In this document: positions 41,533 through 50,838 of the stretch, piece after piece
Layout: the number at the start of each line of letters is the position of its first letter
Position numbering within the stretch: the stretch's first letter is position 1
Source of the DNA: Clostridium moniliforme
Lineage (GTDB): Bacteria; Bacillota; Clostridia; Clostridiales; Clostridiaceae
Length of the DNA stretch: 64,000 nucleotides
Direction: 5' to 3'
Assembly: GCF_017873235.1 (NCBI RefSeq)
Contig: NZ_JAGGJZ010000002.1
Coordinates: 248,001-312,000, forward strand
Notes under the pieces: model-generated
Databases searched by the model: none
What the model saw: only the letters and a program-made list of their open reading frames with translations
What the model was told of the DNA's origin: nothing
Translations under genes and position numbers: made by a program

Positions 41533-42698
41533 TAATGGAAAATATGATTTTAGATAATGTAAAAAATATGCCCCCTTCAGGCATAAGAAAATATTTTGAT
41601 ATGATAAATGAAATGGAAGATGTTATATCTTTAGGGGTTGGAGAGCCAGATTTTGTAACACCTTGGAATGTAGTAGAGGCTGGAATTTACTCTTTAGAAA
41701 AGGGGCATACTCATTATTCTTCAAATGCTGGATTTATTGAACTTAGAGAAGAAATTTCAAATTATATGAAGAGAAAAATAGGAGTTTCATATAGAGCAAA
41801 AGATGAAATTTTAGTAACTGTTGGTGGAAGTGAAGGAATAGATTTAGCCCTTAGAGCTTTAGTAGGTCCTGGAGATGAAGTTATAATACCAGAACCAAGC
41901 TTTGTAGCTTATAAAGGATGCACTGCTTTTACTGGAGCAACATCAAAGGTAATTAATTTAAAAGCAGAGGATGATTTTAAACTTAAACCAGAAATGCTTG
42001 AAAATGCAATTACAGAAAAAACTAAAGTTGTAATACTACCTTTTCCTAATAATCCAACAGGAGCAATAATGACAAGGGAAGAACTTTCAAAAATAGTTGA
42101 TGTATTAAAGGATAAGGATATAGTTATTCTATCTGATGAAATATATTCAGAATTATCTTATGATAAAGAGCATGTATCAATAGCAGAATTTGAAGAGGTT
42201 AAAGACAAAACCCTTATAATAAATGGATTTTCTAAAGCTTATGCAATGACAGGGTGGAGACTTGGATATGCTTGTGGAAATAAAGTTTTAATAGATGCTA
42301 TGAAAAAAATTCATCAATATGGAATTATGTGCTCACCAACTACAGCTCAATATGCTGCAATTGAAGCACTTAAACATGGAGATGATAGTGTTAAAGAAAT
42401 GGCAAATGATTATAATAGAAGAAGAAGAGTTTTAGTTAATGGCTTTAGAAAAATGGGTTTAGATTGTTTTGAACCTTTAGGAGCACTTTATGTTTTTCCA
42501 TGTATTAAAAAAACAGGTATGACTTCAGATGAATTTTGTGAAAAACTTTTAATGGAAGAGAAAGTTTTAGTAGTTCCAGGAAATGCTTTTGGAGATTGTG
42601 GGGAAGGTTTTATAAGAGCATGTTATGCTTCATCTATGGAAGATTTAATGGAGGCTGTAAAGAGAATAACAAAATTTGTTTATAAATATAAAAAATAA
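41529..42698 (+). CDS. class I/II PLP aminotransferase (AlaT/PatA-like)
   Basis: A 389-residue fold-type I transaminase. The opening SGIRKYFDMINEMEDVISLGVGEPDF and THYSSNAGFIELREEI are typical of AspC/AlaT enzymes. PFPNNPTGAIM contains the substrate-carboxylate and PLP-contacting Asn, SDEIYSELSY the PLP Asp and Tyr, and NGFSKAYAMTGWRLGY the Schiff-base Lys and phosphate Arg. Translation is coupled to the regulator gene by a 4-base overlap. Alanine-pyruvate/glutamate transamination is the best guess, from gene order and the Ala T-box. Aromatic or diaminopimelate specificity, as in PatA relatives, is possible. Confidence 0.9.
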   Translation: MIMENMILDNVKNMPPSGIRKYFDMINEMEDVISLGVGEPDFVTPWNVVEAGIYSLEKGHTHYSSNAGFIELREEISNYMKRKIGVSYRAKDEILVTVGGSEGIDLALRALVGPGDEVIIPEPSFVAYKGCTAFTGATSKVINLKAEDDFKLKPEMLENAITEKTKVVILPFPNNPTGAIMTREELSKIVDVLKDKDIVILSDEIYSELSYDKEHVSIAEFEEVKDKTLIINGFSKAYAMTGWRLGYACGNKVLIDAMKKIHQYGIMCSPTTAQYAAIEALKHGDDSVKEMANDYNRRRRVLVNGFRKMGLDCFEPLGALYVFPCIKKTGMTSDEFCEKLLMEEKVLVVPGNAFGDCGEGFIRACYASSMEDLMEAVKRITKFVYKYKK

Positions 42699-42718
42699 TT
42701 ATAAAGGGATGAGAATTT

Positions 42719-44097
42719 ATGGGGAATGTGGTTAAAGATTTAGGAGAGGGAAATGTAAAAAAATTATTATTTAGGTTAGCTTTTCCATCAATTATGGCTC
42801 AGATTGTAAATGTTCTATACAATATTGTTGATAGAATATTTATTGGTAGAATTCCAAATGGAGAAATCGCTATGGCAGGAGTTGGAGTAGCCTTTCCAAT
42901 TATAATGATTATTTCAGCTTTTAGTGCATTAATTGGTGCTGGTGGTGCTCCTCTGCAGCTATAAAAATGGGAGAATCAAATAATGAAGAAGCTGAAAAAA
43001 TAATGGGTAATAGTTTTGGAGCTTTAATAATTATTGGAGTTTTAATGACTGTAGGATTTTTAATTTTTAAAGAACCTATACTTTGGGCTTTTGGAGCTAG
43101 CAGGGCTACAATAGGATATGCTAATGAATATTTAGGATTTTACTTAATAGGAACAATATTTGTTCAAATTGCTTTAGGAATGAATCCATTTATAAATACT
43201 CAAGGTTTTGCTAAGACTGGTATGGTAACAGTTATGGTTGGAGCAGTAATAAATATAATATTAGATCCAATATTTATATTTGGATTTAATATGGGAGTTA
43301 AAGGAGCAGCTCTTGCAACAGTTTTTGGTCAATTTATTTCTGTATTATGGGTTTTGAAATTTTTATTTGGAAAAACAAGTGTTTTAAAAATAAAAAAACA
43401 ATATATAATTCCTGAATTAAAAATATTATTGAGAGTTATGGCCCTTGGAGTATCTCCATTTATTATGCAAGCTACAGAAAGTTTAGTAATAATTATAATG
43501 AATAATCAGCTTTCAAAATTTGGTGGAGACCTTGCAATTGGAGCAATGACTATAATGAGCAGTATAATGCAAATAGTATTATTACCATTACTTGGACTTT
43601 CACAAGGAGCACAACCTATTATGAGTTATAATTATGGAGCAGAAAAGTTAGATAGGGTTAAAAATGCATTTAAAATTTTAATAAAAAGCTGTTTATTTTA
43701 TGTAGGTATTATGTGGATTTTACTTTTAACAGTACCACAATTTTTTGTAATGATATTTAATAATAATGAAGATCTTATAAAGATAACATCATGGAGTATA
43801 AAAATATATTTTGCAGGAATTTTAATGTTTGGAATTCAAGTTGCATGTCAACAAACATTTTTAGCTCTTGGACAAGCAAAGATATCATTATTTTTAGCTC
43901 TTCTTAGAAAAATAATATTACTTATACCATTAGCACTTATATTACCAATGATTGTTGAAGATAAGTTAAAGGGAGTATTACTTTCAGAGCCATTTGCAGA
44001 TGTTTTAGCAGCAACTATTACTGGAATCTTTTTTATAAGATTTTATAAAAAAGATTTATCTGTAAATGATAAAAATAAAACTTTAGAGAAAAGTTAA
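42719..44097 (+). pseudogene. MATE-family efflux transporter, single-base frameshift
   Basis: Two frames together make one MATE multidrug/Na+ antiporter of about 458 residues. The first (42719-42964) gives helices 1-2 and runs to GAGGAPL, then reads Q-L-stop. The second, in the +2 frame, is open from about 42955 (A-A-I-K-M-G-E) and continues through EEAEKIMGNSF to the end. Relatives read GAPLAAIKMGE here, so one base of a CTN Leu codon is missing at 42953-42955 (CTCTGCAGCT). No slippery heptamer is present, so programmed frameshifting is unlikely. Either the gene is inactivated in this strain or the base was lost in sequencing. It sits 20 bases behind the aminotransferase in the same operon. 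Confidence 0.85.
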
Positions 44098-44182
44098 TTA
44101 AATAAAAACTTAAAACTCTTTTTTATTGAAAATATCTTTTGTGGTAAAATATATTTACACAGAAGCATAGGAGGAATTTTAA

Positions 44183-44893
44183 GTGAGAGAGTTAATAGAT
44201 TTGCATACTCATACTATTTCAAGTGGGCATGCATATAGCACAGTAAAGGAAAATATAGATAGTGCAAGTTTAAAAAAATTAAAATATTTAGGTATTTCAG
44301 ATCATGGACCAAAGATGCCAGGAAGTCCACATATATTTCATTTTCATAATTTAAAAGTTATACCAAAGGAAATAAGTGGAGTTAGAGTATTGCGTGGTGC
44401 TGAGGTTAATATTTTAGATTTTGAAGGAAATTTAGATTTATCTGAATATGATTTAAATAAATTAGATTATGCAATAGCAAGCCTTCATATTCCTTGCATA
44501 AATCCAGGTAATAGGGAAGAAAATACTATGGCTGTAATAAATGCAATGAATAATAATAAAGTTAAAATAATTGGGCATTTAGATGATGCAAGATATCCTG
44601 TACATTATGAAATGGTAATTAAAAAAGCTAAGGAAAAGGGGATTTTATTAGAACTTAATAATTCATCATTAAAGCCTAATGGAGCAAGAGTTGGTGCTTT
44701 GAAAAATGATATTGAAATGTTAAATGTATGTAGAAAAATGAAGGCAAAAATTATTTTTGGAAGTGATTCTCATATATGTTATGATATTGGTAAGTTTGAT
44801 AACTGTATAAAGCTAGTAAAAGAATTAGATTTTCCAGAGGAATTAATAGTTAACTATAATGAAGAAGATATAAAGAAAATATTTAATATATAG
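44183..44893 (+). CDS. PHP-domain phosphatase (YcdX-like)
   Basis: A 236-residue metal-dependent phosphoesterase beginning at GTG 44183, with AGGAGG 8 bases upstream. PHP motif I is DLHTHTISSGHAYS, motif II GISDHGPKMPG, and SPHIFHFHNLKVIP a YcdX-specific His loop. GAEVNILD is motif III, SLH is followed by IGHLDD, and FGSDSH near the end is motif IV. These give the trinuclear Zn site. YcdX-type proteins hydrolyse small phosphate esters; the physiological substrate is unknown. A long terminator follows. Confidence 0.9.
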   Translation: MRELIDLHTHTISSGHAYSTVKENIDSASLKKLKYLGISDHGPKMPGSPHIFHFHNLKVIPKEISGVRVLRGAEVNILDFEGNLDLSEYDLNKLDYAIASLHIPCINPGNREENTMAVINAMNNNKVKIIGHLDDARYPVHYEMVIKKAKEKGILLELNNSSLKPNGARVGALKNDIEMLNVCRKMKAKIIFGSDSHICYDIGKFDNCIKLVKELDFPEELIVNYNEEDIKKIFNI

Positions 44894-44896
44894 GCA

Positions 44897-44958
44897 AAAT
44901 AATAGACTTTAATAAAGTTTTATAGCTTTATTTAAGTCTTATTATTTTGCCTTTTTTG
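44897..44958. terminator. long bidirectional terminator
   Basis: GGCAAAATAATAGACTT and AAGTCTTATTATTTTGCC pair over 17 bases, with inner ATAAAG/CTTTAT pairs, then six Ts. It separates the convergent PHP and AraC genes. Confidence 0.9.
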
Positions 44959-44982
44959 TATGTAGTTTATATTAATTAAATT

Positions 44983-45723
44983 TTATACAATATGTAATGA
45001 TCTATTTCTATAATATACAGGAGTTATTGTAGTAAATTTTTTAAACATAGTACTATAGTAACTTTGATTTGTATAGCCTACCATTAAAGCAATATCTAAT
45101 ATAGATAAGTCTGTATTTGAAAGAAGTTCTTTACTTTTTTCAATCCGAAAATAATTCAAATAATTAGTAAATGTATAATTAGTTTCTTTCTTAAAGATGT
45201 TACAAAAATAACTCTTATTTATATTAAATTTATTACAAATAGAATCTATTGTTATTGGATTTTGATAATTTTCATTTATATAACTTAAAGCTCTTCTTAC
45301 ATATGGAGAATAGTTTTTTGTAGTAGTTACTTTAACGGTTTCTTTAAATATCAAATTTAGCAATTCATATATATATTTTATACAAGTTAAATTTTTAGTT
45401 GATATTTTACATTTACAAGAACTTTCTTTAAATGTAAATGGGCCTAATAAAAAACATATAGATTTGTCATTATGTTTAAAATAAGGTGTTACTACAAATT
45501 TTATTTCTTTAGGATAATCTAAAAATGTAATATCATTAGCATTTTTTAAAGAATCAAAATTTAAGTTTTTTAATTTTTTTAGTATATCAATTTCTTTAAG
45601 AATATCTTCTAATTCACTAGTATATCCACATTTGCAAAGAGTATTAAGATTTTCATCTAATACGCATATAGGTAAATAACAGCAACTATAAAAATCATTT
45701 ATTAGAGAATTTATAAAAATCAT
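44983..45723 (-). CDS. AraC-family regulator with Cys-rich N-terminal domain
   Basis: A 246-residue regulator from ATG 45723 (AAAGGAG 8 bases before). The C-terminal 105 residues hold the two AraC helix-turn-helices (YINENYQNPITIDSICNKFNINKSYFCNIFKKETNYTFTNYL and STDLSILDIALMVGYTNQSYYSTMFKKF). The N-terminal 115 residues resemble a PocR-type sensor and carry nine Cys (14, 15, 20, 30, 32, 90, 103, 105, 114), many in C-x-C pairs. A metal, Fe-S or heme cofactor is plausible. It is divergent from the heme-uptake operon and separated from it by a Fur box, so it probably controls that operon. Confidence 0.85.
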   Translation of the reverse strand: MIFINSLINDFYSCCYLPICVLDENLNTLCKCGYTSELEDILKEIDILKKLKNLNFDSLKNANDITFLDYPKEIKFVVTPYFKHNDKSICFLLGPFTFKESSCKCKISTKNLTCIKYIYELLNLIFKETVKVTTTKNYSPYVRRALSYINENYQNPITIDSICNKFNINKSYFCNIFKKETNYTFTNYLNYFRIEKSKELLSNTDLSILDIALMVGYTNQSYYSTMFKKFTTITPVYYRNRSLHIV

Positions 45724-45830
45724 AGAAACTCCTTTCAATAAAATTTTAAAATTTATTAAAAAATAAAATATAGTTAAAAAAAACTATATATAGATAAAAA
45801 CTAAAAATAAATAATGTGGTAACATAAAAA

Positions 45831-45866
45831 CATAAATGATTATCATTATCAATAATATTATTGACT
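45831..45866 (+). promoter_or_regulatory. Fur box in the heme operon promoter
   Basis: TGATTATCATTATCA (45837-45851) differs at one base from the 7-1-7 Fur consensus TGATAATnATTATCA. It sits between CATAAA (45831-45836) and TAATAT (45854-45859), a weak promoter with 17-base spacing. Iron-bound Fur would block transcription. A further dyad TTGAC-N15-GTCAA (45861-45885) follows and could be the site of the divergent AraC regulator. Confidence 0.8.
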
Positions 45867-45916
45867 ATTATTTCTAATATGTCAAATAAGAAAAAAAGAT
45901 AGGGGGATTTATTTTT

Positions 45917-47287
45917 ATGATAAAGAGAAAAGCAAGTATGTTAATTGCAGTTGCATTAGTTACATCAGTATTTATAGGTGGTGGAACAGGAGTACGTGCA
46001 TTTGCTTCAGAATTAAATCATAACAAGGAGATAGTAGAGCAACTTAGGGGTGGTATTTATGAAGTTGAAAATAAAACATCTTACATAACTCCAGGAAATG
46101 AAACTGGGGAAAGTATGGCTAGAAGAGCTTTAGAAAAAACTACAAAGTTAACAATAAAAAATGGAAAAACATATATGAAATTAAATTTCAATAAAGCATT
46201 ATATTCTTTTATGCAAAATATCAAGGTGAGCATTGATGGAAAAGATATAAAAATAAAAGAAAATAAAGATGATAAAAGTATAGAGTTTGAAGTTCCATCA
46301 CCAGAATCTAAAATTCATATAGGAATGTTTATAACTGCAATGGGAAGAGATGTTGAAATGTTTGTAGTTAATGATATGAGTACCTTAAAAACAATAAATG
46401 AAATGCCAATAATAAATGCAAAAGACATAACTGTTTCAAAGGGAGATAAGATAGATTTATTATCTAATGCAACAGCGTTAGATAAGGAAGATGGAAAGAT
46501 TAAAGTTAAAGTTTTAGGTGATACAAGCTTTATAAAAAATGGAGTAGCAGTAAAGAGTGGAACATACAAAGTTAAATATAAAGCAGAAGATAAAGGTGGA
46601 CTTGTTTCAACTAAAGATATAAAGGTTACTGTAAAGGATAAATCAGAAACTAATAAAGATAATACTGAAAATAAAAAGCAAAAGGATGGAGATTACTTAA
46701 TACAAAATGATGTTAAATACATAGGAAACGGAAATGCTGAAATAGGAAATAGTATGGCGAGAAGAGTTTTAAAGAAAACTAGTGGAGTTAACATAAACAA
46801 TGGGAAAATTTATACAACCTTAGAATTTGATAAAGTTCAATATGAATTTTTAAAGAATATAAAAATAAATGTAAACGGAAAAAATGTAAACTTTACTGAA
46901 AATAATAGAAAAATTAAATTTGAGGTTCCTAGTTTAGATTCAAAAATTGTTGTATCAGCTTTTGTAACAGCTATGAATAAAGATGTTAGTTTCCAAACAA
47001 TATTAAAAGAAGATACATTGAAAAAAGTAAATTTATCAGAAGGTTCTACAAATAAGCCAGAAGAAAATAAGGACAACACTTCAAAAAATGAAAATAAACA
47101 AAATAACAAAACAGAAAATAAATCATCTTCAACTAAAGCAGATAATGGTAATGGTAATAAAATAAATAGCAATAAAGAAATGAGTAATAAACTACCTGAT
47201 ACTGGAATGAATTTTGCAGGAAGTGTTTTGGCTGGATTAGGAGCTCTAGGAGTAGGTGCATTATCTATTATTTCAAAGAGAAAATAA
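45917..47287 (+). CDS. double-NEAT heme-binding surface protein, sortase-anchored
   Basis: A 456-residue secreted protein that should take heme from host proteins at the cell wall. Signal peptide (1-30, ending RAFA), NEAT 1 (about 42-160), an Ig/DUF5011-like domain (about 165-242), NEAT 2 (about 255-370), an Asn/Lys-rich spacer, then LPDTG (426-430), a hydrophobic helix and the tail KRK. Neither NEAT has YxxxY; each has S-M-A-R-R (M67, M280) and A-M-x-x-D-V (M142, M353), suggesting two Met ligands to heme iron. AGGGGG precedes ATG. First gene of the Fur-controlled operon. No sortase gene is in this window. Confidence 0.92.
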   Translation: MIKRKASMLIAVALVTSVFIGGGTGVRAFASELNHNKEIVEQLRGGIYEVENKTSYITPGNETGESMARRALEKTTKLTIKNGKTYMKLNFNKALYSFMQNIKVSIDGKDIKIKENKDDKSIEFEVPSPESKIHIGMFITAMGRDVEMFVVNDMSTLKTINEMPIINAKDITVSKGDKIDLLSNATALDKEDGKIKVKVLGDTSFIKNGVAVKSGTYKVKYKAEDKGGLVSTKDIKVTVKDKSETNKDNTENKKQKDGDYLIQNDVKYIGNGNAEIGNSMARRVLKKTSGVNINNGKIYTTLEFDKVQYEFLKNIKINVNGKNVNFTENNRKIKFEVPSLDSKIVVSAFVTAMNKDVSFQTILKEDTLKKVNLSEGSTNKPEENKDNTSKNENKQNNKTENKSSSTKADNGNGNKINSNKEMSNKLPDTGMNFAGSVLAGLGALGVGALSIISKRK

Positions 47288-47309
47288 AAATATAAAAGGA
47301 GAATTTTTT

Positions 47310-48128
47310 GTGAAGAATATAAAACATTTAATTGTAGGATTTTTAGTATTTATATTTTCCTTTATAGGAGGAATTAGCGGCTTTACTGTTGCTAATGCAG
47401 CTAATAAAAATATATCCTCTGGAATTTATGAATGTGAAAATAATGTAAAACATGATTCAGAGGTTGGAATGTCCATGGCAAGAACTTATACAAATAAAAA
47501 AATGAAGGTAGAAGTTTATAAAGACAAAGTAGATTTTACTATAGGATTTTCAGGAGCTGAATATATGAAAAACTTTAGAATTCTTATAAATGGGAAAGAG
47601 GTTCCTATAAAGAGTATGAAAAAAGATAAAAAGAATAATACAGTAACATTAAAAGTTCAAGGACCTGATATAAATTCTAAAATTGAAACTAAAATCTATG
47701 TTGAACCTATGGGAAGGGATGTTAGATTTGGAGTTGTTCCTAATTTGAAAACAATGAAACTAATAAAAAAAATAGATGAACCGAAGTCAAAGAATAATAA
47801 AAAGGATTCAAAGGAAGAAAAAAAAGAATTAAGTGATAATAAAAAGCAAGACAATGAAAGAAATAAAAATAAGACTAAGGAAGAAAAAAAGAAATCTGAA
47901 AATAAAGCAGATAAGAATGAAAAGAAGAAATCTGAAAATAAATCAGATAATGATGAAAATAATGAAGAAAAAAAGGTAGAAAATAGTATGGATAAAAAGG
48001 AAGCAGCAAAAAGTGAAGATCCAAAAGCTAATGAATCAAATAACAAAGTTAAATATGGAGCTGTTTTTGGAGGCATTATAGTTGCTGGAATTATAGGGGG
48101 AATATTTATAAGGAAATTAAAAAAATAA
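47310..48128 (+). CDS. single-NEAT heme-binding protein with C-terminal membrane anchor
   Basis: A 272-residue protein from GTG 47310 (AAAGGAG 8 bases before); the longer frame starts inside the previous gene. Signal peptide 1-30 (GGISGFTVANA), NEAT domain about 36-152 with S-M-A-R (M56) and P-M-G-R-D-V (M134), then about 80 residues almost only of Lys, Glu, Asn, Ser and Asp. It closes with a membrane helix (GAVFGGIIVAGIIGGIFI) and KLKK. There is no LPxTG, so it stays in the membrane and may pass heme from the wall protein to the ABC importer, as IsdC does in staphylococci. The lack of Tyr ligands matches its neighbour. Confidence 0.88.
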   Translation: MKNIKHLIVGFLVFIFSFIGGISGFTVANAANKNISSGIYECENNVKHDSEVGMSMARTYTNKKMKVEVYKDKVDFTIGFSGAEYMKNFRILINGKEVPIKSMKKDKKNNTVTLKVQGPDINSKIETKIYVEPMGRDVRFGVVPNLKTMKLIKKIDEPKSKNNKKDSKEEKKELSDNKKQDNERNKNKTKEEKKKSENKADKNEKKKSENKSDNDENNEEKKVENSMDKKEAAKSEDPKANESNNKVKYGAVFGGIIVAGIIGGIFIRKLKK

Positions 48129-48154
48129 CATTTAAAGGTTAAGGGGAATAATTT

Positions 48155-49042
48155 ATGAAAATAAAAAGATATTTTTTATTATCTTTAGTAGCAATAATGA
48201 CCTGTGCTTTTGTAGGTTGTTCAGGTGACGCTGAGGATAGTAAAGGAAAAGATAAGGATAATGGTGAAAATGTAGTAGCAACATCTGTTGCTGTAACTCA
48301 AATACTAGATAAGCTAGGGGTAAAGTTAAAGGGAGTTCCAACTACTAGTTATAAATTACCAGAAAGTACAAAAGATGCTGTTAAAGTTGGTAATCCAATG
48401 AATCCAGATTTAGAAATAATAAAATCATTAAATCCTAGTGTTGTTGTATCTGTTGATACATTAGGAGAGGATTATAAAAATATTTTTAAGGACAATAATA
48501 TCCCCAGTGAATTTGTAACTTTAACTAGTTTAGATGGATTAAAAAATAGCATAATTAAGCTAAGTGATAAATTTTCTAAAAAAGCTGAAGGTGAAAAGAT
48601 ATTAAAGGATTTAGAAAATAAAGAAAAAGAAATGAAAAAATTAAGTGATGGTAAAAGTAAAAAGAAGGTAATGATAGTATTTTCAGCACCAGGAAGTATG
48701 ATGGTTGCAAGTCCAAAGTCCTATGTAGGTGACTTAGTAAAAATTTCAGGTGGAGAAAATGTAGTTAAGGAAGATAAGTTACCATTTTATACTTATAACA
48801 ATGAAGAAATTACAAAACTTAAACCAGATTTAGTGTTAGTTATGACTCATGGAAATCCAGAAGAGGCTAAAAACTTAGCAAAAGAAAAATTTAAAAATGA
48901 TCCAACATGGAAAAATATAAAGGCTACAAAAAATGGAAAAGTTACTTATTTAGATAGTGAATATTTTGGAATGAGTGCAAATTTAAATGTAATGGAAGCA
49001 TTAAATACTCTTGGCAAAATATTATATGGAGAGAACAAATAA
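48155..49042 (+). CDS. heme/iron ABC transporter substrate-binding lipoprotein
   Basis: A 295-residue lipoprotein (lipobox CAFVGC, Cys 22) of the FepB/IsdE type. It captures heme outside the membrane and delivers it to the permease. The two lobes joined by a long helix are typical: VVATSVAVTQILDKLGVKLKGVP, then PDLEIIKSLNPSVVVSVDTL, then ISGGENVV and ITKLKPDLVLVMTHG. Signal peptide 1-21. It follows the NEAT genes with AAGGGGA as ribosome site and is 1 base from the permease start. Confidence 0.9.
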   Translation: MKIKRYFLLSLVAIMTCAFVGCSGDAEDSKGKDKDNGENVVATSVAVTQILDKLGVKLKGVPTTSYKLPESTKDAVKVGNPMNPDLEIIKSLNPSVVVSVDTLGEDYKNIFKDNNIPSEFVTLTSLDGLKNSIIKLSDKFSKKAEGEKILKDLENKEKEMKKLSDGKSKKKVMIVFSAPGSMMVASPKSYVGDLVKISGGENVVKEDKLPFYTYNNEEITKLKPDLVLVMTHGNPEEAKNLAKEKFKNDPTWKNIKATKNGKVTYLDSEYFGMSANLNVMEALNTLGKILYGENK

Positions 49043-49043
49043 A

Positions 49044-50033
49044 ATGAGATTAGTTAAAAATAGAACAAAACTTATATATATTTCAATAGCCATAATACTT
49101 TTAGTTTTATCTGTATTAATATCTTTAAAAATTGGAAGTATAAAGATTAGTTATAAAGAACTTATTTTTGGATTATTTTCTGATAATCCAAGTGGAAATG
49201 TTGAAATAATTAAGGATCTTAGAATGCCAAGAGTTTTTGTAGCTGTATTAGTTGGAGCAAATTTAGCTATATCAGGTGTACTTTTACAATCAGTAATAAA
49301 AAATCCGCTAGCAGATCCATATATAACAGGAATTTCTTCAGGTGCATCATTAGTTGTAGTTTCAGTAATAGTTTTTGCACCAAAATTAATTAAACTTGGA
49401 CCTATATTTGGTCTTTTAGGAGGAGCAATTTCCTGCTTAATTGTATATGGAATGGCTTATAAAAATGGATTATCACCAATTAGAATTGTTTTAGCTGGAG
49501 CTGCTGTAAATGCATTACTTGGAGGATTAACTGTAATTGTAACATTATGTGCAGGACCTGGGGCTTCTAGTATGCAAATGTGGCTTGCAGGAAGTTTAGC
49601 CAAAATATCTTGGCTAGATTTTAAAATATTAATTGGATATTCAGTTGTTGGGATAATAGTTTCTATACTTTTAAGTAAGTCTTGTAACGTTATAGTATTA
49701 GGAAATAAAAATGCAAGTAGCTTAGGATATAATTCAACCTTTCAAATTATACTTATAACAATTGTAGCAGTTTTTTTAGCTGGAATATCAACTGCTATAG
49801 CAGGAATAATATCTTTTGTAGGACTTGTAGTACCACATATTTGTAGAATTATTATAGGCTCAGATCATAAATATTTAATTCCATTTAGTGGAGTTTTAGG
49901 TTCAGTATTATTACTTTTAGCTGATACTTTAGGGCGAAGTATAATTAAACCTTATGAAATACCAGTTGGAATAGTAATGGCTGTAATTGGAGCTCCATTT
50001 TTCCTATATCTTCTAAAAAGGAGTGATATTTAA
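49044..50033 (+). CDS. FecCD-family heme/iron permease
   Basis: A 329-residue inner-membrane permease, ten helices, from ATG 49044 (GGAGAG about 10 bases upstream), right after the previous stop. The FecCD signatures are clear: RMPRVFVAVLVGANLAISGVLLQSVIKNPLADPYITGISSGA, GPGASSMQMWLAGSL, and GIISFVGLVVPHICRIIIGSDHKYLIP (ATPase contact loop). It forms a homodimer with two copies of the next gene's ATPase. Confidence 0.93.
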   Translation: MRLVKNRTKLIYISIAIILLVLSVLISLKIGSIKISYKELIFGLFSDNPSGNVEIIKDLRMPRVFVAVLVGANLAISGVLLQSVIKNPLADPYITGISSGASLVVVSVIVFAPKLIKLGPIFGLLGGAISCLIVYGMAYKNGLSPIRIVLAGAAVNALLGGLTVIVTLCAGPGASSMQMWLAGSLAKISWLDFKILIGYSVVGIIVSILLSKSCNVIVLGNKNASSLGYNSTFQIILITIVAVFLAGISTAIAGIISFVGLVVPHICRIIIGSDHKYLIPFSGVLGSVLLLLADTLGRSIIKPYEIPVGIVMAVIGAPFFLYLLKRSDI

Positions 50034-50034
50034 A

Positions 50035-50817
50035 ATGATGAGAGCTAATAACATAAGTTTTTGCTACGAAGGTAATAAAGAAATACTTAAAAATATAAGT
50101 CTACAAATAAAAAAAGGAGAAATTACTACAATAATAGGTCCAAATGGAAGTGGTAAATCAACTTTACTAAGTGTACTTTGTAATTTGAATAAACCAAAAT
50201 GTGGAGAAATTTTTTTAGAAGATAAAAATATTAGTAATTTAAATAATAAAGAAATTGCAAGAAAGATAGCTACAGTTTATCAACATAATTCTGTACCAAA
50301 TGATATTACAGTAGAAAAACTTGTTAGTTATGGAAGATTGCCACATAAGGGATATTTTGAAGGTTTAAATGAAGAAGATTTTAAAATTATAAATTGGGCA
50401 ATTTTAAAATCAGGGCTTTTAGAAAAAAAAGAAAATATGGTTATGAGTTTATCAGGGGGTGAAAGGCAAAGAACTTTTATTGCAATGGCTTTAGCTCAAA
50501 AGCCTAAAATATTATTTTTAGATGAACCTACAACTTATTTAGATATATTTCATCAAATCGAAATATTAGAAACTATTAAAGAATTAAATAAGAAGAATAA
50601 GTTAACAGTAGTAATGGTTTTACATGATATAAATCAAGCAATAAAATACAGCCACAATGTAGTGGTAATGAAAGAAGGAAAAATAATAAGAAGTGGAAAA
50701 ACAGAAGAAATAATAGATGAAGATTTAATAAAATCTGTTTATAAAGTTCAAGGAATTTTAAACAAAAATAAAGAAACAAATGAGATTTATTTTATGCCAA
50801 AAGGCTTATATAAATAA
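50035..50817 (+). CDS. heme/iron ABC importer ATPase
   Basis: A 260-residue ATPase, overlapping nothing and 1 base after the permease. Walker A is GPNGSGKST, Q-loop VYQHN, signature LSGGERQR, Walker B ILFLDEPTTYLD, H-loop VLHDIN. It is of the FepC/HmuV class. Of the two ATGs, 50035 or 50038 can serve; AAAGGAG is at 50017-50023. It powers heme uptake with the preceding two genes. Confidence 0.94.
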   Translation: MMRANNISFCYEGNKEILKNISLQIKKGEITTIIGPNGSGKSTLLSVLCNLNKPKCGEIFLEDKNISNLNNKEIARKIATVYQHNSVPNDITVEKLVSYGRLPHKGYFEGLNEEDFKIINWAILKSGLLEKKENMVMSLSGGERQRTFIAMALAQKPKILFLDEPTTYLDIFHQIEILETIKELNKKNKLTVVMVLHDINQAIKYSHNVVVMKEGKIIRSGKTEEIIDEDLIKSVYKVQGILNKNKETNEIYFMPKGLYK

Positions 50818-50838
50818 GAAAAACAAGGGGGATTATAA

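Noticed and set aside
42941..42970. Programmed frameshift in the MATE gene
   Set aside because: No slippery heptamer or stimulatory structure; the frames fit a plain one-base loss.
46837..47172. Open frames opposite the NEAT and LRR genes (also 47696-48076 and 51888-52424)
   Set aside because: Low-complexity Phe/Leu/Ser translations without ribosome sites, shadows of Lys/Asn/Glu-rich coding sequence.
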